Assembly: GCA_019828595.1 (NCBI GenBank) | Contig: JAHQRK010000010.1 | Location: forward strand, 1,922,001-1,986,000 | Length of the DNA: 64,000 nucleotides | From: Aphanomyces cochlioides | Lineage: Eukaryota; Oomycota; Saprolegniomycetes; Saprolegniales; Verrucalvaceae | Direction: 5' to 3' | Shown here: in pieces, positions 54,235 to 64,000 of the stretch | Layout of the letters: each line of letters starts with the position of its first letter | Position numbering within the stretch: the stretch's first letter is position 1 | Notes under the pieces: generated by a model | The model's input: only the letters and a program-made list of their open reading frames with translations | What the model was told of the DNA's origin: nothing | Databases searched by the model: none | Translations under genes and position numbers: made by a program

Positions 54235-54681
54235 CCTCTACAGCCAGTATTGGAAATGACGTGGCCAAGTCTATTTTGAGGGACAAAATATTTAGAAAGC
54301 ATTTTAAATATCAGAGTTCATCAATGACTTAATTTCAAATCTATTTGAAATATTCATCAATCAGCCTTTGTTGATCCGTGGCTTACCACGAACATTTTAT
54401 AACATTTAAAAAATAATCGAGCTCGACTTGGTCTCCTCAAGTTTTTATTTTAAATACGTTTTAAATCTTTCCTTCTGTGTACCGTTTTCGACGACGTCAT
54501 TTTATAATAATTTAAAAATGTGCCCAGGAAGATACAAGGTCCATCGGAATAAAATTTGGCTTGTTAGCTGAAGGGCTGCAGCGTGAGTTGGAAAGTAAAT
54601 GGCTATTTAGTAACAAAGACCAGATCTTTTATCATTGGGTTGAGCGTTTGCCATCCTGGCAGCAGCGCTTCAACAAGTGAC
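54235..54681. other. AT-rich intergenic, nothing recognised
   Basis: Upstream of glycosyltransferase copy 2. Strongly AT-rich with ttttaaat words. No gene is supported. Confidence 0.4.
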
Positions 54682-55345
54682 TCATGGAGAAAGAGTTTGG
54701 AGCTTCACGATACGACAACATGACAAAAAAATCGCACGACTCTGGAAGTAGGGACTAGAGTCGTTGGCTTTGGTCAAATGGCGTGCTCTACAACTCGGGA
54801 TGGGCTTTGACAGGGTACCCGTCAAAGGCTGGGATGTCGTCGTTGGTGTGGTCGGTCGCTCCATGACGACTGGATGTCCAATATTTGCCCATTCCTTCAA
54901 GGCTCCGACTGTGGACTTTTTGGGGATACCAGCGAGACTGTCCGCCCCAATGCCGCTACGAGAAACATGTACCAAGCTGTCGTCAGGGACTTTTTTCGTG
55001 TTTTTCGTGGCGGTGGTGATTTGGGAGCCCAGGGGAGCTATTATTTCTGAAGAGACCTCTTATAACTAATATTACAGCTCTCACAGCTCGCCACGTCATG
55101 AATTTCAACAGGGACAGTGAGGCGAATCCAATGGATTGCACACTGCATCGCTGACTGCGAATAAGTTCCACCATTGATGACCTAGAGAAGACGTGAGCGT
55201 CGAGTTCGTCCAGGAAATTACTTGAGTATGTTGAGGGGCCTGGTGCTCGACGTGGAGGATGGCGAGATAGACAGGTTTGGAGCTTTGGATTTGGTGTCGT
55301 GGTGAGGCTTTCGCTGCTATCTCCGTCCCCTTTCAAGTCTTTCAT
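54682..55345 (-). CDS. Unidentified gene, at least two spliced segments
   Basis: A minus-strand reading with consistent splice signals: VEHQAPQHTQ is followed by GTAATT...CTCTAG (about 40 bp), then VINGGTYSQSAMQCAIHW and VPVEIHDVASCESCN, then GTAATA...TTCAG (about 27-30 bp), then PLGSQITTATKNTKK and GIGADSLAGIPKKSTVGALK down to a stop at 54682. I do not recognise the family. The 5' end is not resolved. Confidence comes from the frame and splice agreement only. Confidence 0.35.
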
Positions 55346-56148
55346 AGCTCGTTATCACGTTTAAATCTGGCAGATCTGTCGGAGAAATGGATATGCACAC
55401 GTTTCGCCGACCAGTGTACTTTCAACATCCACAACTCATGGCTTCATTCGATGTTGAAATTTCTGCAGAGAGACGCTGCTGGCATACTGTAGCAATGACG
55501 TCTGCCTTACTGTCTCAACCTTGACGTGGTCGCCATTATCATCGCCCTGTCGACAGCCATATCTCTGTCCACAGATTTGCCCTTAAGAGCTGAGGATGGC
55601 GGTGGCAACCTTGTCTTCGCATGTCGGTCAAAGGATCACACGACCATTCACTACAGCCAGTGCACACGTTCAAACTGTCGAGCAGACATCGCCTTAGAGT
55701 CTCGTCGGGACACAAACTACGTGGAAGAACTCGTGTGGCGACTGTGGCGACAATTTTAGGCGCAGTCAACTTGCAATCTCACTCAGCCTTGAGTAACGCT
55801 ATCCTTTTGACATTGTTTAGGCCGTGTACTGACAAAGCACTCATCCTTGGCAATCCATGGCATGGGCTCTGAAGCAGCTCCGGCAGGTCTAGGAATTGAA
55901 AAGCCCCGAATGGATCATCTCGTCCCGTCTAGGAGTATGAAAGGTGAGACTTCGATAAAGCGGCCATTAAGGCAAAGCTTCTCTACCAGACACTCATGTC
56001 GACCGACAAGTGTAACAGATCGTCCGCTATTTTTAGCAATGATGTGCAAAGGATTCGATATTACACTTCTCCCGTCCAGCAGGAGGAACAGGAGAAGAGA
56101 TGCGAATGGTTCACTCGTCAATTCGCGTCTTCTTGAGAGGATCCCAAC
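55346..56148. other. Intergenic, nothing recognised
   Basis: Open frames on both strands, none with a motif. May contain 5' exons of the unidentified minus-strand gene. Confidence 0.3.
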
Positions 56149-56433
56149 ATGGCGACTGTCATGTTGTCCATCTACGTCGCATGTCTTCCTCTCGTGATCG
56201 CCACCGTCCAAACCGCCATGGATTGGATCACCGAAACACACTGGCAGACTATTCTCCAAGACAACGACGACGACTGTGACACACAAGATACAACAGCACG
56301 AAGAAGACACCAAGTTCCGATAGAAGAGGAGAAGACATGGAGCAAGAACGAGAGTTTCAAGCTGCCTCGGATCGTCCTCCCGATGGACAACCTGCTCATG
56401 CGGCACATGCCGCCACCCAACATGATTGCTTGA
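56149..56433 (+). CDS. Possible small secreted protein
   Basis: A 94-residue ATG frame. The first residues (MATVMLSIYVACLPLVIATV) look like a signal peptide. The mature part is acidic, then has TARRRHQVPIEEEKTWSKN and a conserved-looking helical end. Single exon. The neighbouring secreted-protein pair makes a secreted role plausible, but a reverse-strand frame of similar length covers the same region, so it could be a chance frame. Confidence 0.35.
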   Translation: MATVMLSIYVACLPLVIATVQTAMDWITETHWQTILQDNDDDCDTQDTTARRRHQVPIEEEKTWSKNESFKLPRIVLPMDNLLMRHMPPPNMIA

Positions 56434-56969
56434 TGTCAGTAGTGTCTCGACTCTGTGAAAATTCAACATGTTTGCCTTTTAGCAGCTCAATCCCTCGAGA
56501 AAGATGGCAAAAGAGATTGAGCGAGCGAGGATGTCGTCGATTGTACGCGCTTGTCGTAACGTTGGCTTCAAAGCGGTTGATTCATCGACGATCCACATGA
56601 TAGTAATGGGTTCGGAGGTCAATGTCGCCCTTAATCATGGAGTTGTCTCCTGGATGAAGAAGTGGAGAAATCCACCGCTAAAGCAAAGAGAATGTTCGCA
56701 TTTCGAGGATTTTCAAGCGTCATGGCTGTCGTCGCTCCGCTTCCTACCGCATTATCACCAAGCTTGCTGTGGGCGGTAGTGGTTCGTCCTGCTGCAAGTA
56801 ACCGGCCACGTGATACCCGCGTGGTTGTGACAATAGTGTTTGCAAATCTGCGGCGATGTGGAGAGGAGCAACGGGCAGCAGGACAATCTACAACAGGAAT
56901 CAAGTGGCTTCAAATCTGCCGACCCGTTGACAGTGATGAGTTCATTGTGACATCGACCTAGCTCAAGCC

Positions 56970-57188
56970 ATGCGCTGCCACTTGTTCGTTGCTGTGTTTG
57001 TTGCATTGATCGCTCTTGCTTTGGCGAAACACTCTGACCATGAAGCATCTCGCTGGTTGAAATATCGTGCCCCGGGAGCATTCGGCCGCCTCATTGCTCC
57101 GATTCAAGATCGCATTCGAAGTCACTGGCGAGGCGATGTCCACGCGACACCATCGTGGAAGAAGAATCGTAGCAAGAAACTGTTGTAA
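56970..57188 (+). CDS. Small secreted basic protein, copy 1
   Basis: A 72-residue single-exon gene. Residues 1-19 (MRCHLFVAVFVALIALALA) are a signal peptide. The mature part has about 53 residues, is strongly basic and lacks Cys: WLKYRAPGAFGRLIAPIQDR, then an RGDV motif, then ATPSWKKNRSKKLL. A paralog is found at 59493-59708 with the mature core conserved. No known family comes to mind. Secreted, cationic and short, it could be a host- or surface-directed protein, or a structural peptide. Confidence 0.65.
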   Translation: MRCHLFVAVFVALIALALAKHSDHEASRWLKYRAPGAFGRLIAPIQDRIRSHWRGDVHATPSWKKNRSKKLL

Positions 57189-59492
57189 AGCTTTCTAGAA
57201 TACTTCAAATACAAACGCTATTCGTGCATTTTCAGCAATTTCTTGTTCGCTATAAGCAATAGAATACCGCGCTCTCAGGAGTGAAAAACTATTGAGTAGT
57301 GGACCCAACTTGTTCAGTAGCAATACACAATCCAAGATGGAGTTTTGTTTGCAATCCACTCGGATATATTTCAACGAAGGCGATCACAGCGCTAGGGTTG
57401 GGAATACCTTGCGCGTTTGATTCAAACGCAGCGCAAAGGCGCCGGTGCAGATCATGAACGAAGAACATGGACAGTCGATCATGTAGTACATCAAACCAAG
57501 GTATTGCAGTGCTGCTTCCGCGCGATAGATGCTGCTCTTGTGCCTTCCTTGATCATTGAATGACAACCAAACGTTGACATGCAAAATTCCGGAAAATATC
57601 CGGATGAAACGCTTTACATTCGATGATGGATCTTGCTGCAAGATTGACGCAGGAACAGATTACCCGAGTGAGCACGTCAGCCCAGACGATAGATGGAGAT
57701 AGCGTGAGGCTTCATGTGAGCTGCGCAGTAAAGCAGGAGAAGCCAAGTGTCTTCTTAAACGACGAATCTCGCCAGCTCAGTTTTTGTCGTGAATCATGTA
57801 TTAATATGTCAACTCGGACAAAGTTTCCAACCCAAGGACATTGCGAATAGATTTGCCAGCTCTGTTGAGTCTACAAGCTGTGCAATTCGGTGTCTTTTGA
57901 TGCATCTAATGCGTATCCACTGGGAAGGATGAAGGTATGGCGATAAGTTCGAATTTTCGATGTTCAATGATACCTAGGATGATGAGCCAGAAGATCCGCG
58001 ACACGAAGGAACTTGTCTGAATAAAGTGATGCATACTCCTGGCCTGCAGAGGCGACATGCTTAAGTGAAAAGACGATTAAAGACAATATAACCACACCTT
58101 CGATCCGGATATCGAACTTCGAAACGACACCACAGGACATGCTGCCACCACCACAATGCTCTGCAACTTGACCACGTCCATGAAACGAGGTACAGAGAGT
58201 GCATCGTACTAGATGAGAGGTCGACGTCGCGTATCCTGCCGACGGATCTCGAGCTATTGACCCTAGTTTGTAATGCGTAAATATTATTCGTTTTGAGCTG
58301 AGGAGCACCAGAGAAGAGTTCCTTGCTCGTCAAGCCACAATAAAGTTGAGTTTTGTTGAGAACTTTAACAGATTTTACCTCACTGCGATCATTGCGCTAC
58401 AGGAAAAGGACCCAAGGGATTGATCTCATTCTCTTGATGTCCGCCGTCACGAGCTGAACGACCCTTGGACTCTCAGAACGAGCGATATCTTCACTGCTGT
58501 ATGCTCTGATATCGTGGTGTTGTCAGCGATACAACATGAAGACACTCGAACGAGAGGCGACAAAGGCTTTGCGAACCATCTGGGGCCTATCGAACCCATA
58601 GACATGATGTTGATTGTACTCACTCGGTCAATATGGCGAGCCTCTTTTCTCCATCCTGCTTTATGGATATGGATTCATCGATGCCCTGTGGATGTAATGA
58701 CGGGATTTCCCACTGTCGACCGGAGAAATTCCACGTAAACTACCAAACTTGTCATATGACGTTGACCATTGACTCTTTCCCTCAAGCTCTTGGCCAGCTT
58801 GCAATCAAGCGTCTCTTCAAACGTCAGAGCTTCTTCCTTGGGCTCAATGATTGCCCCTGTGGCTCTCAAGCAATCTGACTATCGACCGCTGCTTTTGGAG
58901 TAAATTCGTCAACATGTACACTATCCGGTTAAAATTCGTCAACCTGAAATCTCGAGACTGTATTCCTAACTCCACTTAAGCCTCAGCATAGTTCCTTTAA
59001 CAGGCCTCATCAGGGTGGCGGCACGGCCTTACGGCCTACCTGCAGCCTTTCCCGATGAGAGAAAATATAATGCAATCCCTGTATGGTGGTCGTTCAGGGC
59101 TCCCTCCTCCGAGTCATCCGCCTACAGAAAATTTTACGCTCGACCTCCGCTTCGCTTCGGTGAGTGCCATTTTCTGGGCAGACGACCGACGTCGTCCGCG
59201 CAGTTTAAGGCTTTTCCAGTGAAGTTATGCATTGCTGAAGTATTGTTCTGCAGCCACAAACTGTTCAGGTTAACGAATTTTAACCGGATAATGTTCAGGT
59301 TAACGAAATTACTCCTGCTTTTGACGTCGTCTACGGCAGAGAAGTTCGTGATTATTGATGGAGCAGGTGCTTGAGTACAATCTGCAACCGGCCATGCTCA
59401 AGTGGCTGCCCATGTGTTTTCAATCTGGCTGCAGTTTCAAGGCTCTCTACCTAGGAAGTCGTTATTATTGTGCAATTGACCAGCTTCCTGCC
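57189..59492. other. Intergenic between the two small secreted genes
   Basis: No gene is firmly supported. A minus-strand segment at about 57420-57600 (WLSFNDQGRHKSSIYRAEAA, then YLGLMYYMIDCPCSSFMICT, ending before GTATTC) looks like a real exon of an unknown membrane protein, at low confidence. CCGGAT words occur at 57597 and 58100. Confidence 0.3.
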
Positions 59493-59708
59493 ATGCGCTT
59501 CCAACTCTTCCTTGTCGTCCTCGTCGTTTTGGTCTCGATGGCGTTGGGTAAACCCCACCATAATGAAGCTGCTCGTCGCTTGAAATACCGCGCCCCTGGC
59601 ATGCTTGGCCGCGTCTTTGCTCCCATCCAAGATCGAATTCAAAGTCATTTGCGAGGCGATGTGCGAGCGACCCCCAAGTGGAAGAAGAATCGTAGCAAGT
59701 ACATTTAA
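59493..59708 (+). CDS. Small secreted basic protein, copy 2
   Basis: A 71-residue single-exon gene, paralog of 56970-57188. Signal peptide MRFQLFLVVLVVLVSMALG, then a mature part with RRLKYRAPGMLGRVFAPIQD, RGDV and ATPKWKKNRSKYI. The mature cores of both copies agree at most positions, while the signal peptides differ, which indicates selection on the mature part. It ends 63 bp from the end of the convergent alpha/beta hydrolase. Confidence 0.65.
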   Translation: MRFQLFLVVLVVLVSMALGKPHHNEAARRLKYRAPGMLGRVFAPIQDRIQSHLRGDVRATPKWKKNRSKYI

Positions 59709-59771
59709 TCTTCCCCGTGAAACGAAATCTACATTGTTGTCTCCCGCTTGTCTCGCCATCAGTGTGTGAAC

Positions 59772-61237
59772 TTAAAGCTTACTCTGTCCGCTCCAAGTCA
59801 CGACAGCATCTGCGGTTTGCTTGATCACAGGAACAACTGCATCCATCATTGTCTTCTCCAGCTGGGGAAAGCCGCCCATGAGCGCCAAGAGGATTTCCAA
59901 GTGGCCAAATGGAACATCGTGGACATGGACAGTCGCGCCGACACGTTTCTACAACCAAACCACTCAATGTTCATTGAGATGACCGCAGCCACGTACCAAA
60001 TGCTTGGCAAATTTGTGCGTTGCTTGCGGTGGAACAACCTACACAGTCACACAAGTTAAAAGAGCACAACGACTGTACGTACCACATCGTCAGCGCCATG
60101 GAACAAGTGAAAAGACGGCAATTTCCACGCTGATCCAGTCGTCGCTAGATTGAGTACCGCAGCCGTCGGACTGTACTTTGCAAATTGATGGCGGCCGTGA
60201 CATGATGGATGCAGTGGGGAGATGCCATGGGCTAGAATGCATTCTTAGCTAGAGATGAGAGAGGAAGAGGAAACCTCGAACGAAAGGAATGATGTGCCGA
60301 TTGCGCTCGAATTCATAATGGTCGGTGATGTCGTAAGGCCCACAGAGACCGATAAAGGATTTCACATGATGGACGGGCTCGACTGTGTCCTAATCACGGC
60401 AGTAAATCGACGACAACCAGGAAGAATTGAACGCACAGGGAACAAAGTGTCTTGAAACGCCGAATGAATGAGGAGAAGAGCTGTCAAATGAGCTCCTAGA
60501 AGCAGTTCTTATGAGCAACAACGATCAGAAGAGCGGCGCCTACCAGAAGAATGGCCAGCAAGACTAATGCGCTTTGGATCACCTCCATGTGATGCAATAT
60601 TTTCAATCGTCCATGCAATCTAGTCGTCCGACGACGGTTAGCGTTGAAAATGGAGTTGGATGGAGCGCGTACGACATCGCGGAGGTCATCAATCATGTCG
60701 TCAACTTCACCGTGGGGAAATGTGCGATAGCTTGGGATGACCGTGACAATTTCGTGCTCTGCAAGGGTCTCACCCAACGTAGCATGGTCAAACTTGGAGC
60801 TGAGAGCCCAAGCGCCACCGTGAACAAAGATCAAGACTGGCTTGAGGCTCAATGAAGACACCGTGTCGGTCGACGTGGTGCCATAGAGATCCAACACTTG
60901 TCGTTCATGTGGGCCGTAGCGGAAGTTCGTTGTCGAGAATCGAAGTGCACAGACTAGAGTTCGTGTCGCTAGCTTGGGTGCTGATAATCCAAAGAGGACA
61001 TTGCCAGCATTGCCAAGCCAGACGACTGCAGCGTACACATGCGAGCTTCGGAACGCTTTGAACACTGACTGGTGAGGAAATAATCGGCGCAGGAGCATGT
61101 AGCACCTTTGAACTTGTTGCCAATGTTGCCAAGCTGCCCAAGCCCACAACGCAAGCAAAATCCTAGCCAGAGACGCCACTTTAAGCGAGATACAAGGAAT
61201 TCCATCTACTTTGCATGGTTGGATGTCCAAAGCGCAT
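59772..61237 (-). CDS. Alpha/beta hydrolase, isoprenylcysteine methylesterase-like, membrane-associated
   Basis: Eight exons: 61210-61237, 60673-61178, 60544-60619, 60437-60495, 60275-60389, 60083-60231, 59997-60038, 59772-59948; 383 residues, frame continuous. The N-terminus has hydrophobic stretches (ARILLALWAWAAW, YAAVVWLGNAGNVLFGLSA). Then come the hydrolase blocks: PVLIFVHGGAWA (oxyanion HGG), SLAGHSSGAHL (nucleophile Ser), FIGLCGPYDITDHYEFE, FHLFHGADDVV (acid) and DVPFGHLEI (His). This order and a membrane N-terminus match plant ICME-type esterases, which remove the methyl ester from prenylated proteins at the ER. The substrate here is inferred. Confidence 0.8.
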
Positions 61238-61430
61238 TGCGGATGCGCCGAACGACTCGATTTCTCGCGTCTCGATCCATGTCAAGTTGGACTGTGTGAT
61301 GTGGTCGTCCCTTCGATTTTCAACATTTGCGTTTTATTCGTCAAATTCAATTTAACCTGTCTAGACTGGCCAATCAGAACGTAAAACGTACCATACATTG
61401 CGTTACACCCGAACGTACTGAACTTACGCT
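61238..61430. promoter_or_regulatory. Upstream region of the hydrolase gene
   Basis: Short region between the hydrolase start and retroelement-like sequence. No motif is recognised. Confidence 0.3.
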
Positions 61431-61861
61431 GGTACGTCAAAACTCCAGGCTACCGCAAAAGCAAATGGGCTGATGCAAGCGACGTCGCAAACGCTACGAT
61501 TGAACTCGAGCTCTATGAAGAATACACGAAAGCATTTCAACGCGACCCAAGTCAGTTTACTGAAATGAAAATCAAGACCTTCGACGAATACCTTAAATCA
61601 AGTACCTCGTGGCAAAACGTGGGAGCCAACGACGACAATACGTGCCTTCTACGAGCAATTCGTAAAGCAAGCCTTTTGCTGAAACTCCAGTTTCGGCTCT
61701 CGGACGAAGAATACACTCAATGGTTCCACAACCACAATTTGGACCCCATGAACGCGATACCACGCGGCAAGATCAATGACTTTCTCTTTACCATGACCGC
61801 CTGTCATGGTTTGGCTTGCTACCACCAAGGGAACAGCAGGCAGAGGAGGGACTGCACATGA
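61431..61861 (+). CDS. Open segment of a decayed element, unassigned
   Basis: A frame open from about 61431 to a TGA at 61859-61861, without a convincing start. It contains LRWYVKTPGYRKSKWADASD, SFDEYL-type and NTCLLRAIRKASLLLKLQF blocks. The style resembles retroelement polyprotein, but no domain is recognised. It is followed by a short gcatatgaagaa repeat at about 61880-61935. Confidence 0.35.
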
Positions 61862-61879
61862 GGAATGCAGATGGAGATT

Positions 61880-61935
61880 GCATATGAAGAACTTGCATAT
61901 GAAGAATGCGTATGAAGAATGCATATGAAGAACAG
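61880..61935 (+). repeat. Short direct repeats of gcatatgaagaa
   Basis: The word (tt)gcatatgaagaa recurs four times with small changes between 61880 and 61935. Confidence 0.75.
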
Positions 61936-62067
61936 CTAAGTAGTGGACAGGACGTAGCTTAGAGTGAACCTAATCAAATATTCAATTTGCCAAAAGCCCG
62001 ATTCACTCAACAACCGTGAATACACGGCATTTTGATTAATCAAATTTGAAGTGTCAACGCGTGGAGA

Positions 62068-64000
62068 ATGAGTTCAGGTGTCAAGACCATAAGGTTTACC
62101 AAGACCCGCGAAGGAGGGGGAAAGACGTCGATGGAGGCCCAAGTACTCACTCAACGCGGATGGGAAGGATTTTTACGATGGAGAATGATACTCGACGATC
62201 TACGAGTTTGGAATCAATACGAATGGGTCAACGACGTACATATGGAACGATTTCACGATGATGTCAAGTCATTGCTACTCCGCACGGATCATTTACGTTA
62301 CGTCGCGGCTGCCGAGGCACCCGTGGGGGATGAAAACAACCCTCCACCACTTGGAGAAAGAGTACGAGTAGGGTCGAAGCTCTCACAAGAGCCTTTTGTC
62401 CGCGAGGAACGCGCCAACTATTACGGGATCGCTTGCGAAATCTATCAAAAGGAAACAAGTCAGTCGTGGAATCTACAAACGAGTTCATGGAATACACCTT
62501 CATGTTCGATATCCTACAAGAAGGGGAAAATGAACCGCTGGCCCCAGAAGAAATACAAGATTTGTACGTGGAATCAATGGATCAGGAATTGTTGTGCCTC
62601 CATCGAGACAGATTTGGTACAACCAACTTTGATGGACTACAACAACTGGAGACATCTTTCATTGATTGTGAGGCATCATTAGCATTCAAGAACAATCTCC
62701 GCAACCGATTCGGGAAGCTAAAGGCCACGACTCACAACGGGTGGACAGAGACAACACACAAACTAAACCGCAACATCAAAAGCGGGAACAACGTGGCAAC
62801 AAAGAGTCTAATCCGGGAGGATGGACGGAAAAGTTTTGTCGATTCTGCAACGAGCAATGATCAACCGCTGCGAGAAATCATAACAACAAGGAATGCAACA
62901 GGCCAGACAATCCAAAGAACATGAAGGCCAACGATCATAAGATTGCTACATTGGAGGCGCAACTTAAACAACTCAAGGCCAAGACACAAACAAATTCTCG
63001 ACTTGAGAGCAGTGCAGTATTAGAATTTGGAAGTGACAGCGAAGAGGCCCAGGGCGAAATGATTGGAATGGCCAGTGCTACAACCAATACGGCCACTCCG
63101 CAATTGAAAATGGTGATAGACGTGAAATTGGTGAACTACAATAACCAAGTCGTGCGAGGACTACTGGATTCGGGTTGTACCAAGACGGCAATCAATTCCA
63201 AATGGGCGCCGAAGGTGCAAATGGACACATCAACCACTACACGTTATATCAACGCTGATGGAAAATCCTGGCAAACCAAAGGCAGGGGGACATGGCGTTG
63301 CAATTATTGGACTTCTCCGCGACCCGCACGTGTTATCAAGCATGCAATGTTGCTGATGATCTGTTGCACGATATTATCTTTGGATTGGACTTTCTGTCGG
63401 CCCAAGGGATGGTGTTAGACTTCAAGAATCATACCATTGAATGGGAAGGAATCTCGTTACCTATGGGAACCATGCCAAGCACAACAGAACATGTAGCCAG
63501 TGCTGGAGATGGTAGTGATTACTCGAAGCCACAGCTGGACGAAATAGTTCCTAGTCATCTAGAGCAACATCAGAAGGCGGAGCTTCGGAGTCTACTCGAG
63601 CAATGTCGACAAGCATTTGACGGATCAATTGGCAACATTGCTATGGTCCCTACGTCATACCAATGAAAGCTGACGTGAAACCAGTGGCACTGAGAGCTTA
63701 CCCCATACCTCAAATTCACTTGGCAGCAACAAAAGCAGAAGTGAAACGACTTGTCGTTTTGGGAGTTCTTGAGCCTTGCAACAATTCGCCATGGGCAGCA
63801 CCTACGTTCATCGTACCAAAGAAGTCGGGAGCTGTCAGATTGGTATCGGATTTCCGAAAACTGAACAGAATGGTGTCTCGATGCCCGTTTCCCTTGCCAA
63901 AAATCCCAGATATGATGCGCACCATGCAACGCATGCCATATCGCACAGCATTCGATTTGATCATGGGATACTACGCAAGAGTATTAGACGTGGCAAGCCG
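62068..64000 (+). mobile_element. Ty3/gypsy retrotransposon fragment, runs off the window
   Basis: A gypsy-type gag-pol on the plus strand, broken by frame changes. Gag begins near 62068 (RGWEGFLRWRMILDDLRVW). A zinc knuckle CRFCN...HNNKEC lies near 62840-62905 with a TGA inside. Protease has GLLDSGCTKTAINS (about 63160-63200) and, one frame over, DIIFGLDFLSAQGMVLD. Another shift near 63650 leads to the RT start with IPMKADVKPVALRAYPIPQ, TFIVPKKSGAVRLVSDFRKL and MPYRTAFDL. No LTR was found on the left. The 3' part lies outside the window. Confidence 0.8.

Noticed and set aside
56149..56433. RxLR-EER effector reading of the small secreted protein
   Set aside because: RRRH followed by EEE is only loosely similar; the Leu is missing and the spacing is not convincing, so no effector class is claimed.
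55915..56469. 184-codon minus-strand frame
   Set aside because: Overlaps the more sensible plus-strand frame with an ATG and signal peptide at 56149; no motif of its own.
62046..62261. Short frame at the start of the gypsy element
   Set aside because: Overlaps the longer gag frame in another phase and has no motif.
1..64000. tRNA or rRNA genes
   Set aside because: No cloverleaf or rRNA core words were recognised by eye; a dedicated scan could still find a tRNA.

Overview
This window is nuclear DNA from a eukaryote with very short GT-AG introns (about 37-50 bp wherever I could place them). The mix of Crypton, Merlin, Copia and Tc1-type elements, a coiled-coil plus START-like gene family that resembles the oomycete M96 mating-specific family, and small secreted proteins points to an oomycete, most like the Saprolegniales (Aphanomyces/Saprolegnia). 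That assignment is inference from gene content; no rRNA or tRNA gene was seen.

Left part (1-19.6 kb) is a transposon graveyard. A Crypton tyrosine recombinase gene (523-4272, four short introns) is split by a Merlin DNA transposon (867-2352) with 29-bp inverted repeats and a perfect 8-bp target duplication. Then come a decayed BRO-N gene of large-DNA-virus type (6527-7558), a Copia scrap, a decayed pogo-type transposase behind a repeat-rich basic protein, and an AT-rich run of six back-to-back hairpins (11148-11391). Copia-1 (about 12.1-19.2 kb, minus strand) lacks its 3' end and has one in-frame stop between the integrase and reverse transcriptase parts. Nested at its gag start is a compact DNA transposon (16096-18456) with 20-bp inverted repeats, an intact DD34E transposase and a second, convergent, unidentified gene.

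Middle part (19.6-44.6 kb) is a dispersed cluster of one four-exon family: seven copies plus one relic. Exon 2 is 315 nt in four copies (314, 309 and 303 nt in the other three) and exon 3 is 194 nt in four copies. Four copies read through (19657-21141, 31856-33283, 41282-42764, 43093-44561), one has a late frameshift (26280-27684) and two are broken (28250-29653, 29791-31107). Between them lie a KH-domain gene (21812-23242), a poorly resolved membrane-protein gene (23680-25742), Copia-2 with both LTRs and a 5-bp target duplication (33508-38918), and a 1.84-kb fold-back element (38947-40787).

Right part (45.6-61.2 kb) is the gene-rich host segment: SDA1 (ribosome biogenesis), a pepsin-type aspartic protease with signal peptide and hydrophobic tail (six exons), two tandem paralogous type I membrane glycosyltransferases, an unidentified two-exon segment, small secreted proteins including a diverged pair with a conserved mature part (56970-57188 and 59493-59708), and an eight-exon alpha/beta hydrolase. 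The window ends inside a decayed Ty3/gypsy element. Exon coordinates were derived by reading splice signals and frame; for the aspartic protease, hydrolase, glycosyltransferases and four family copies the summed exon lengths are divisible by three, which supports them.
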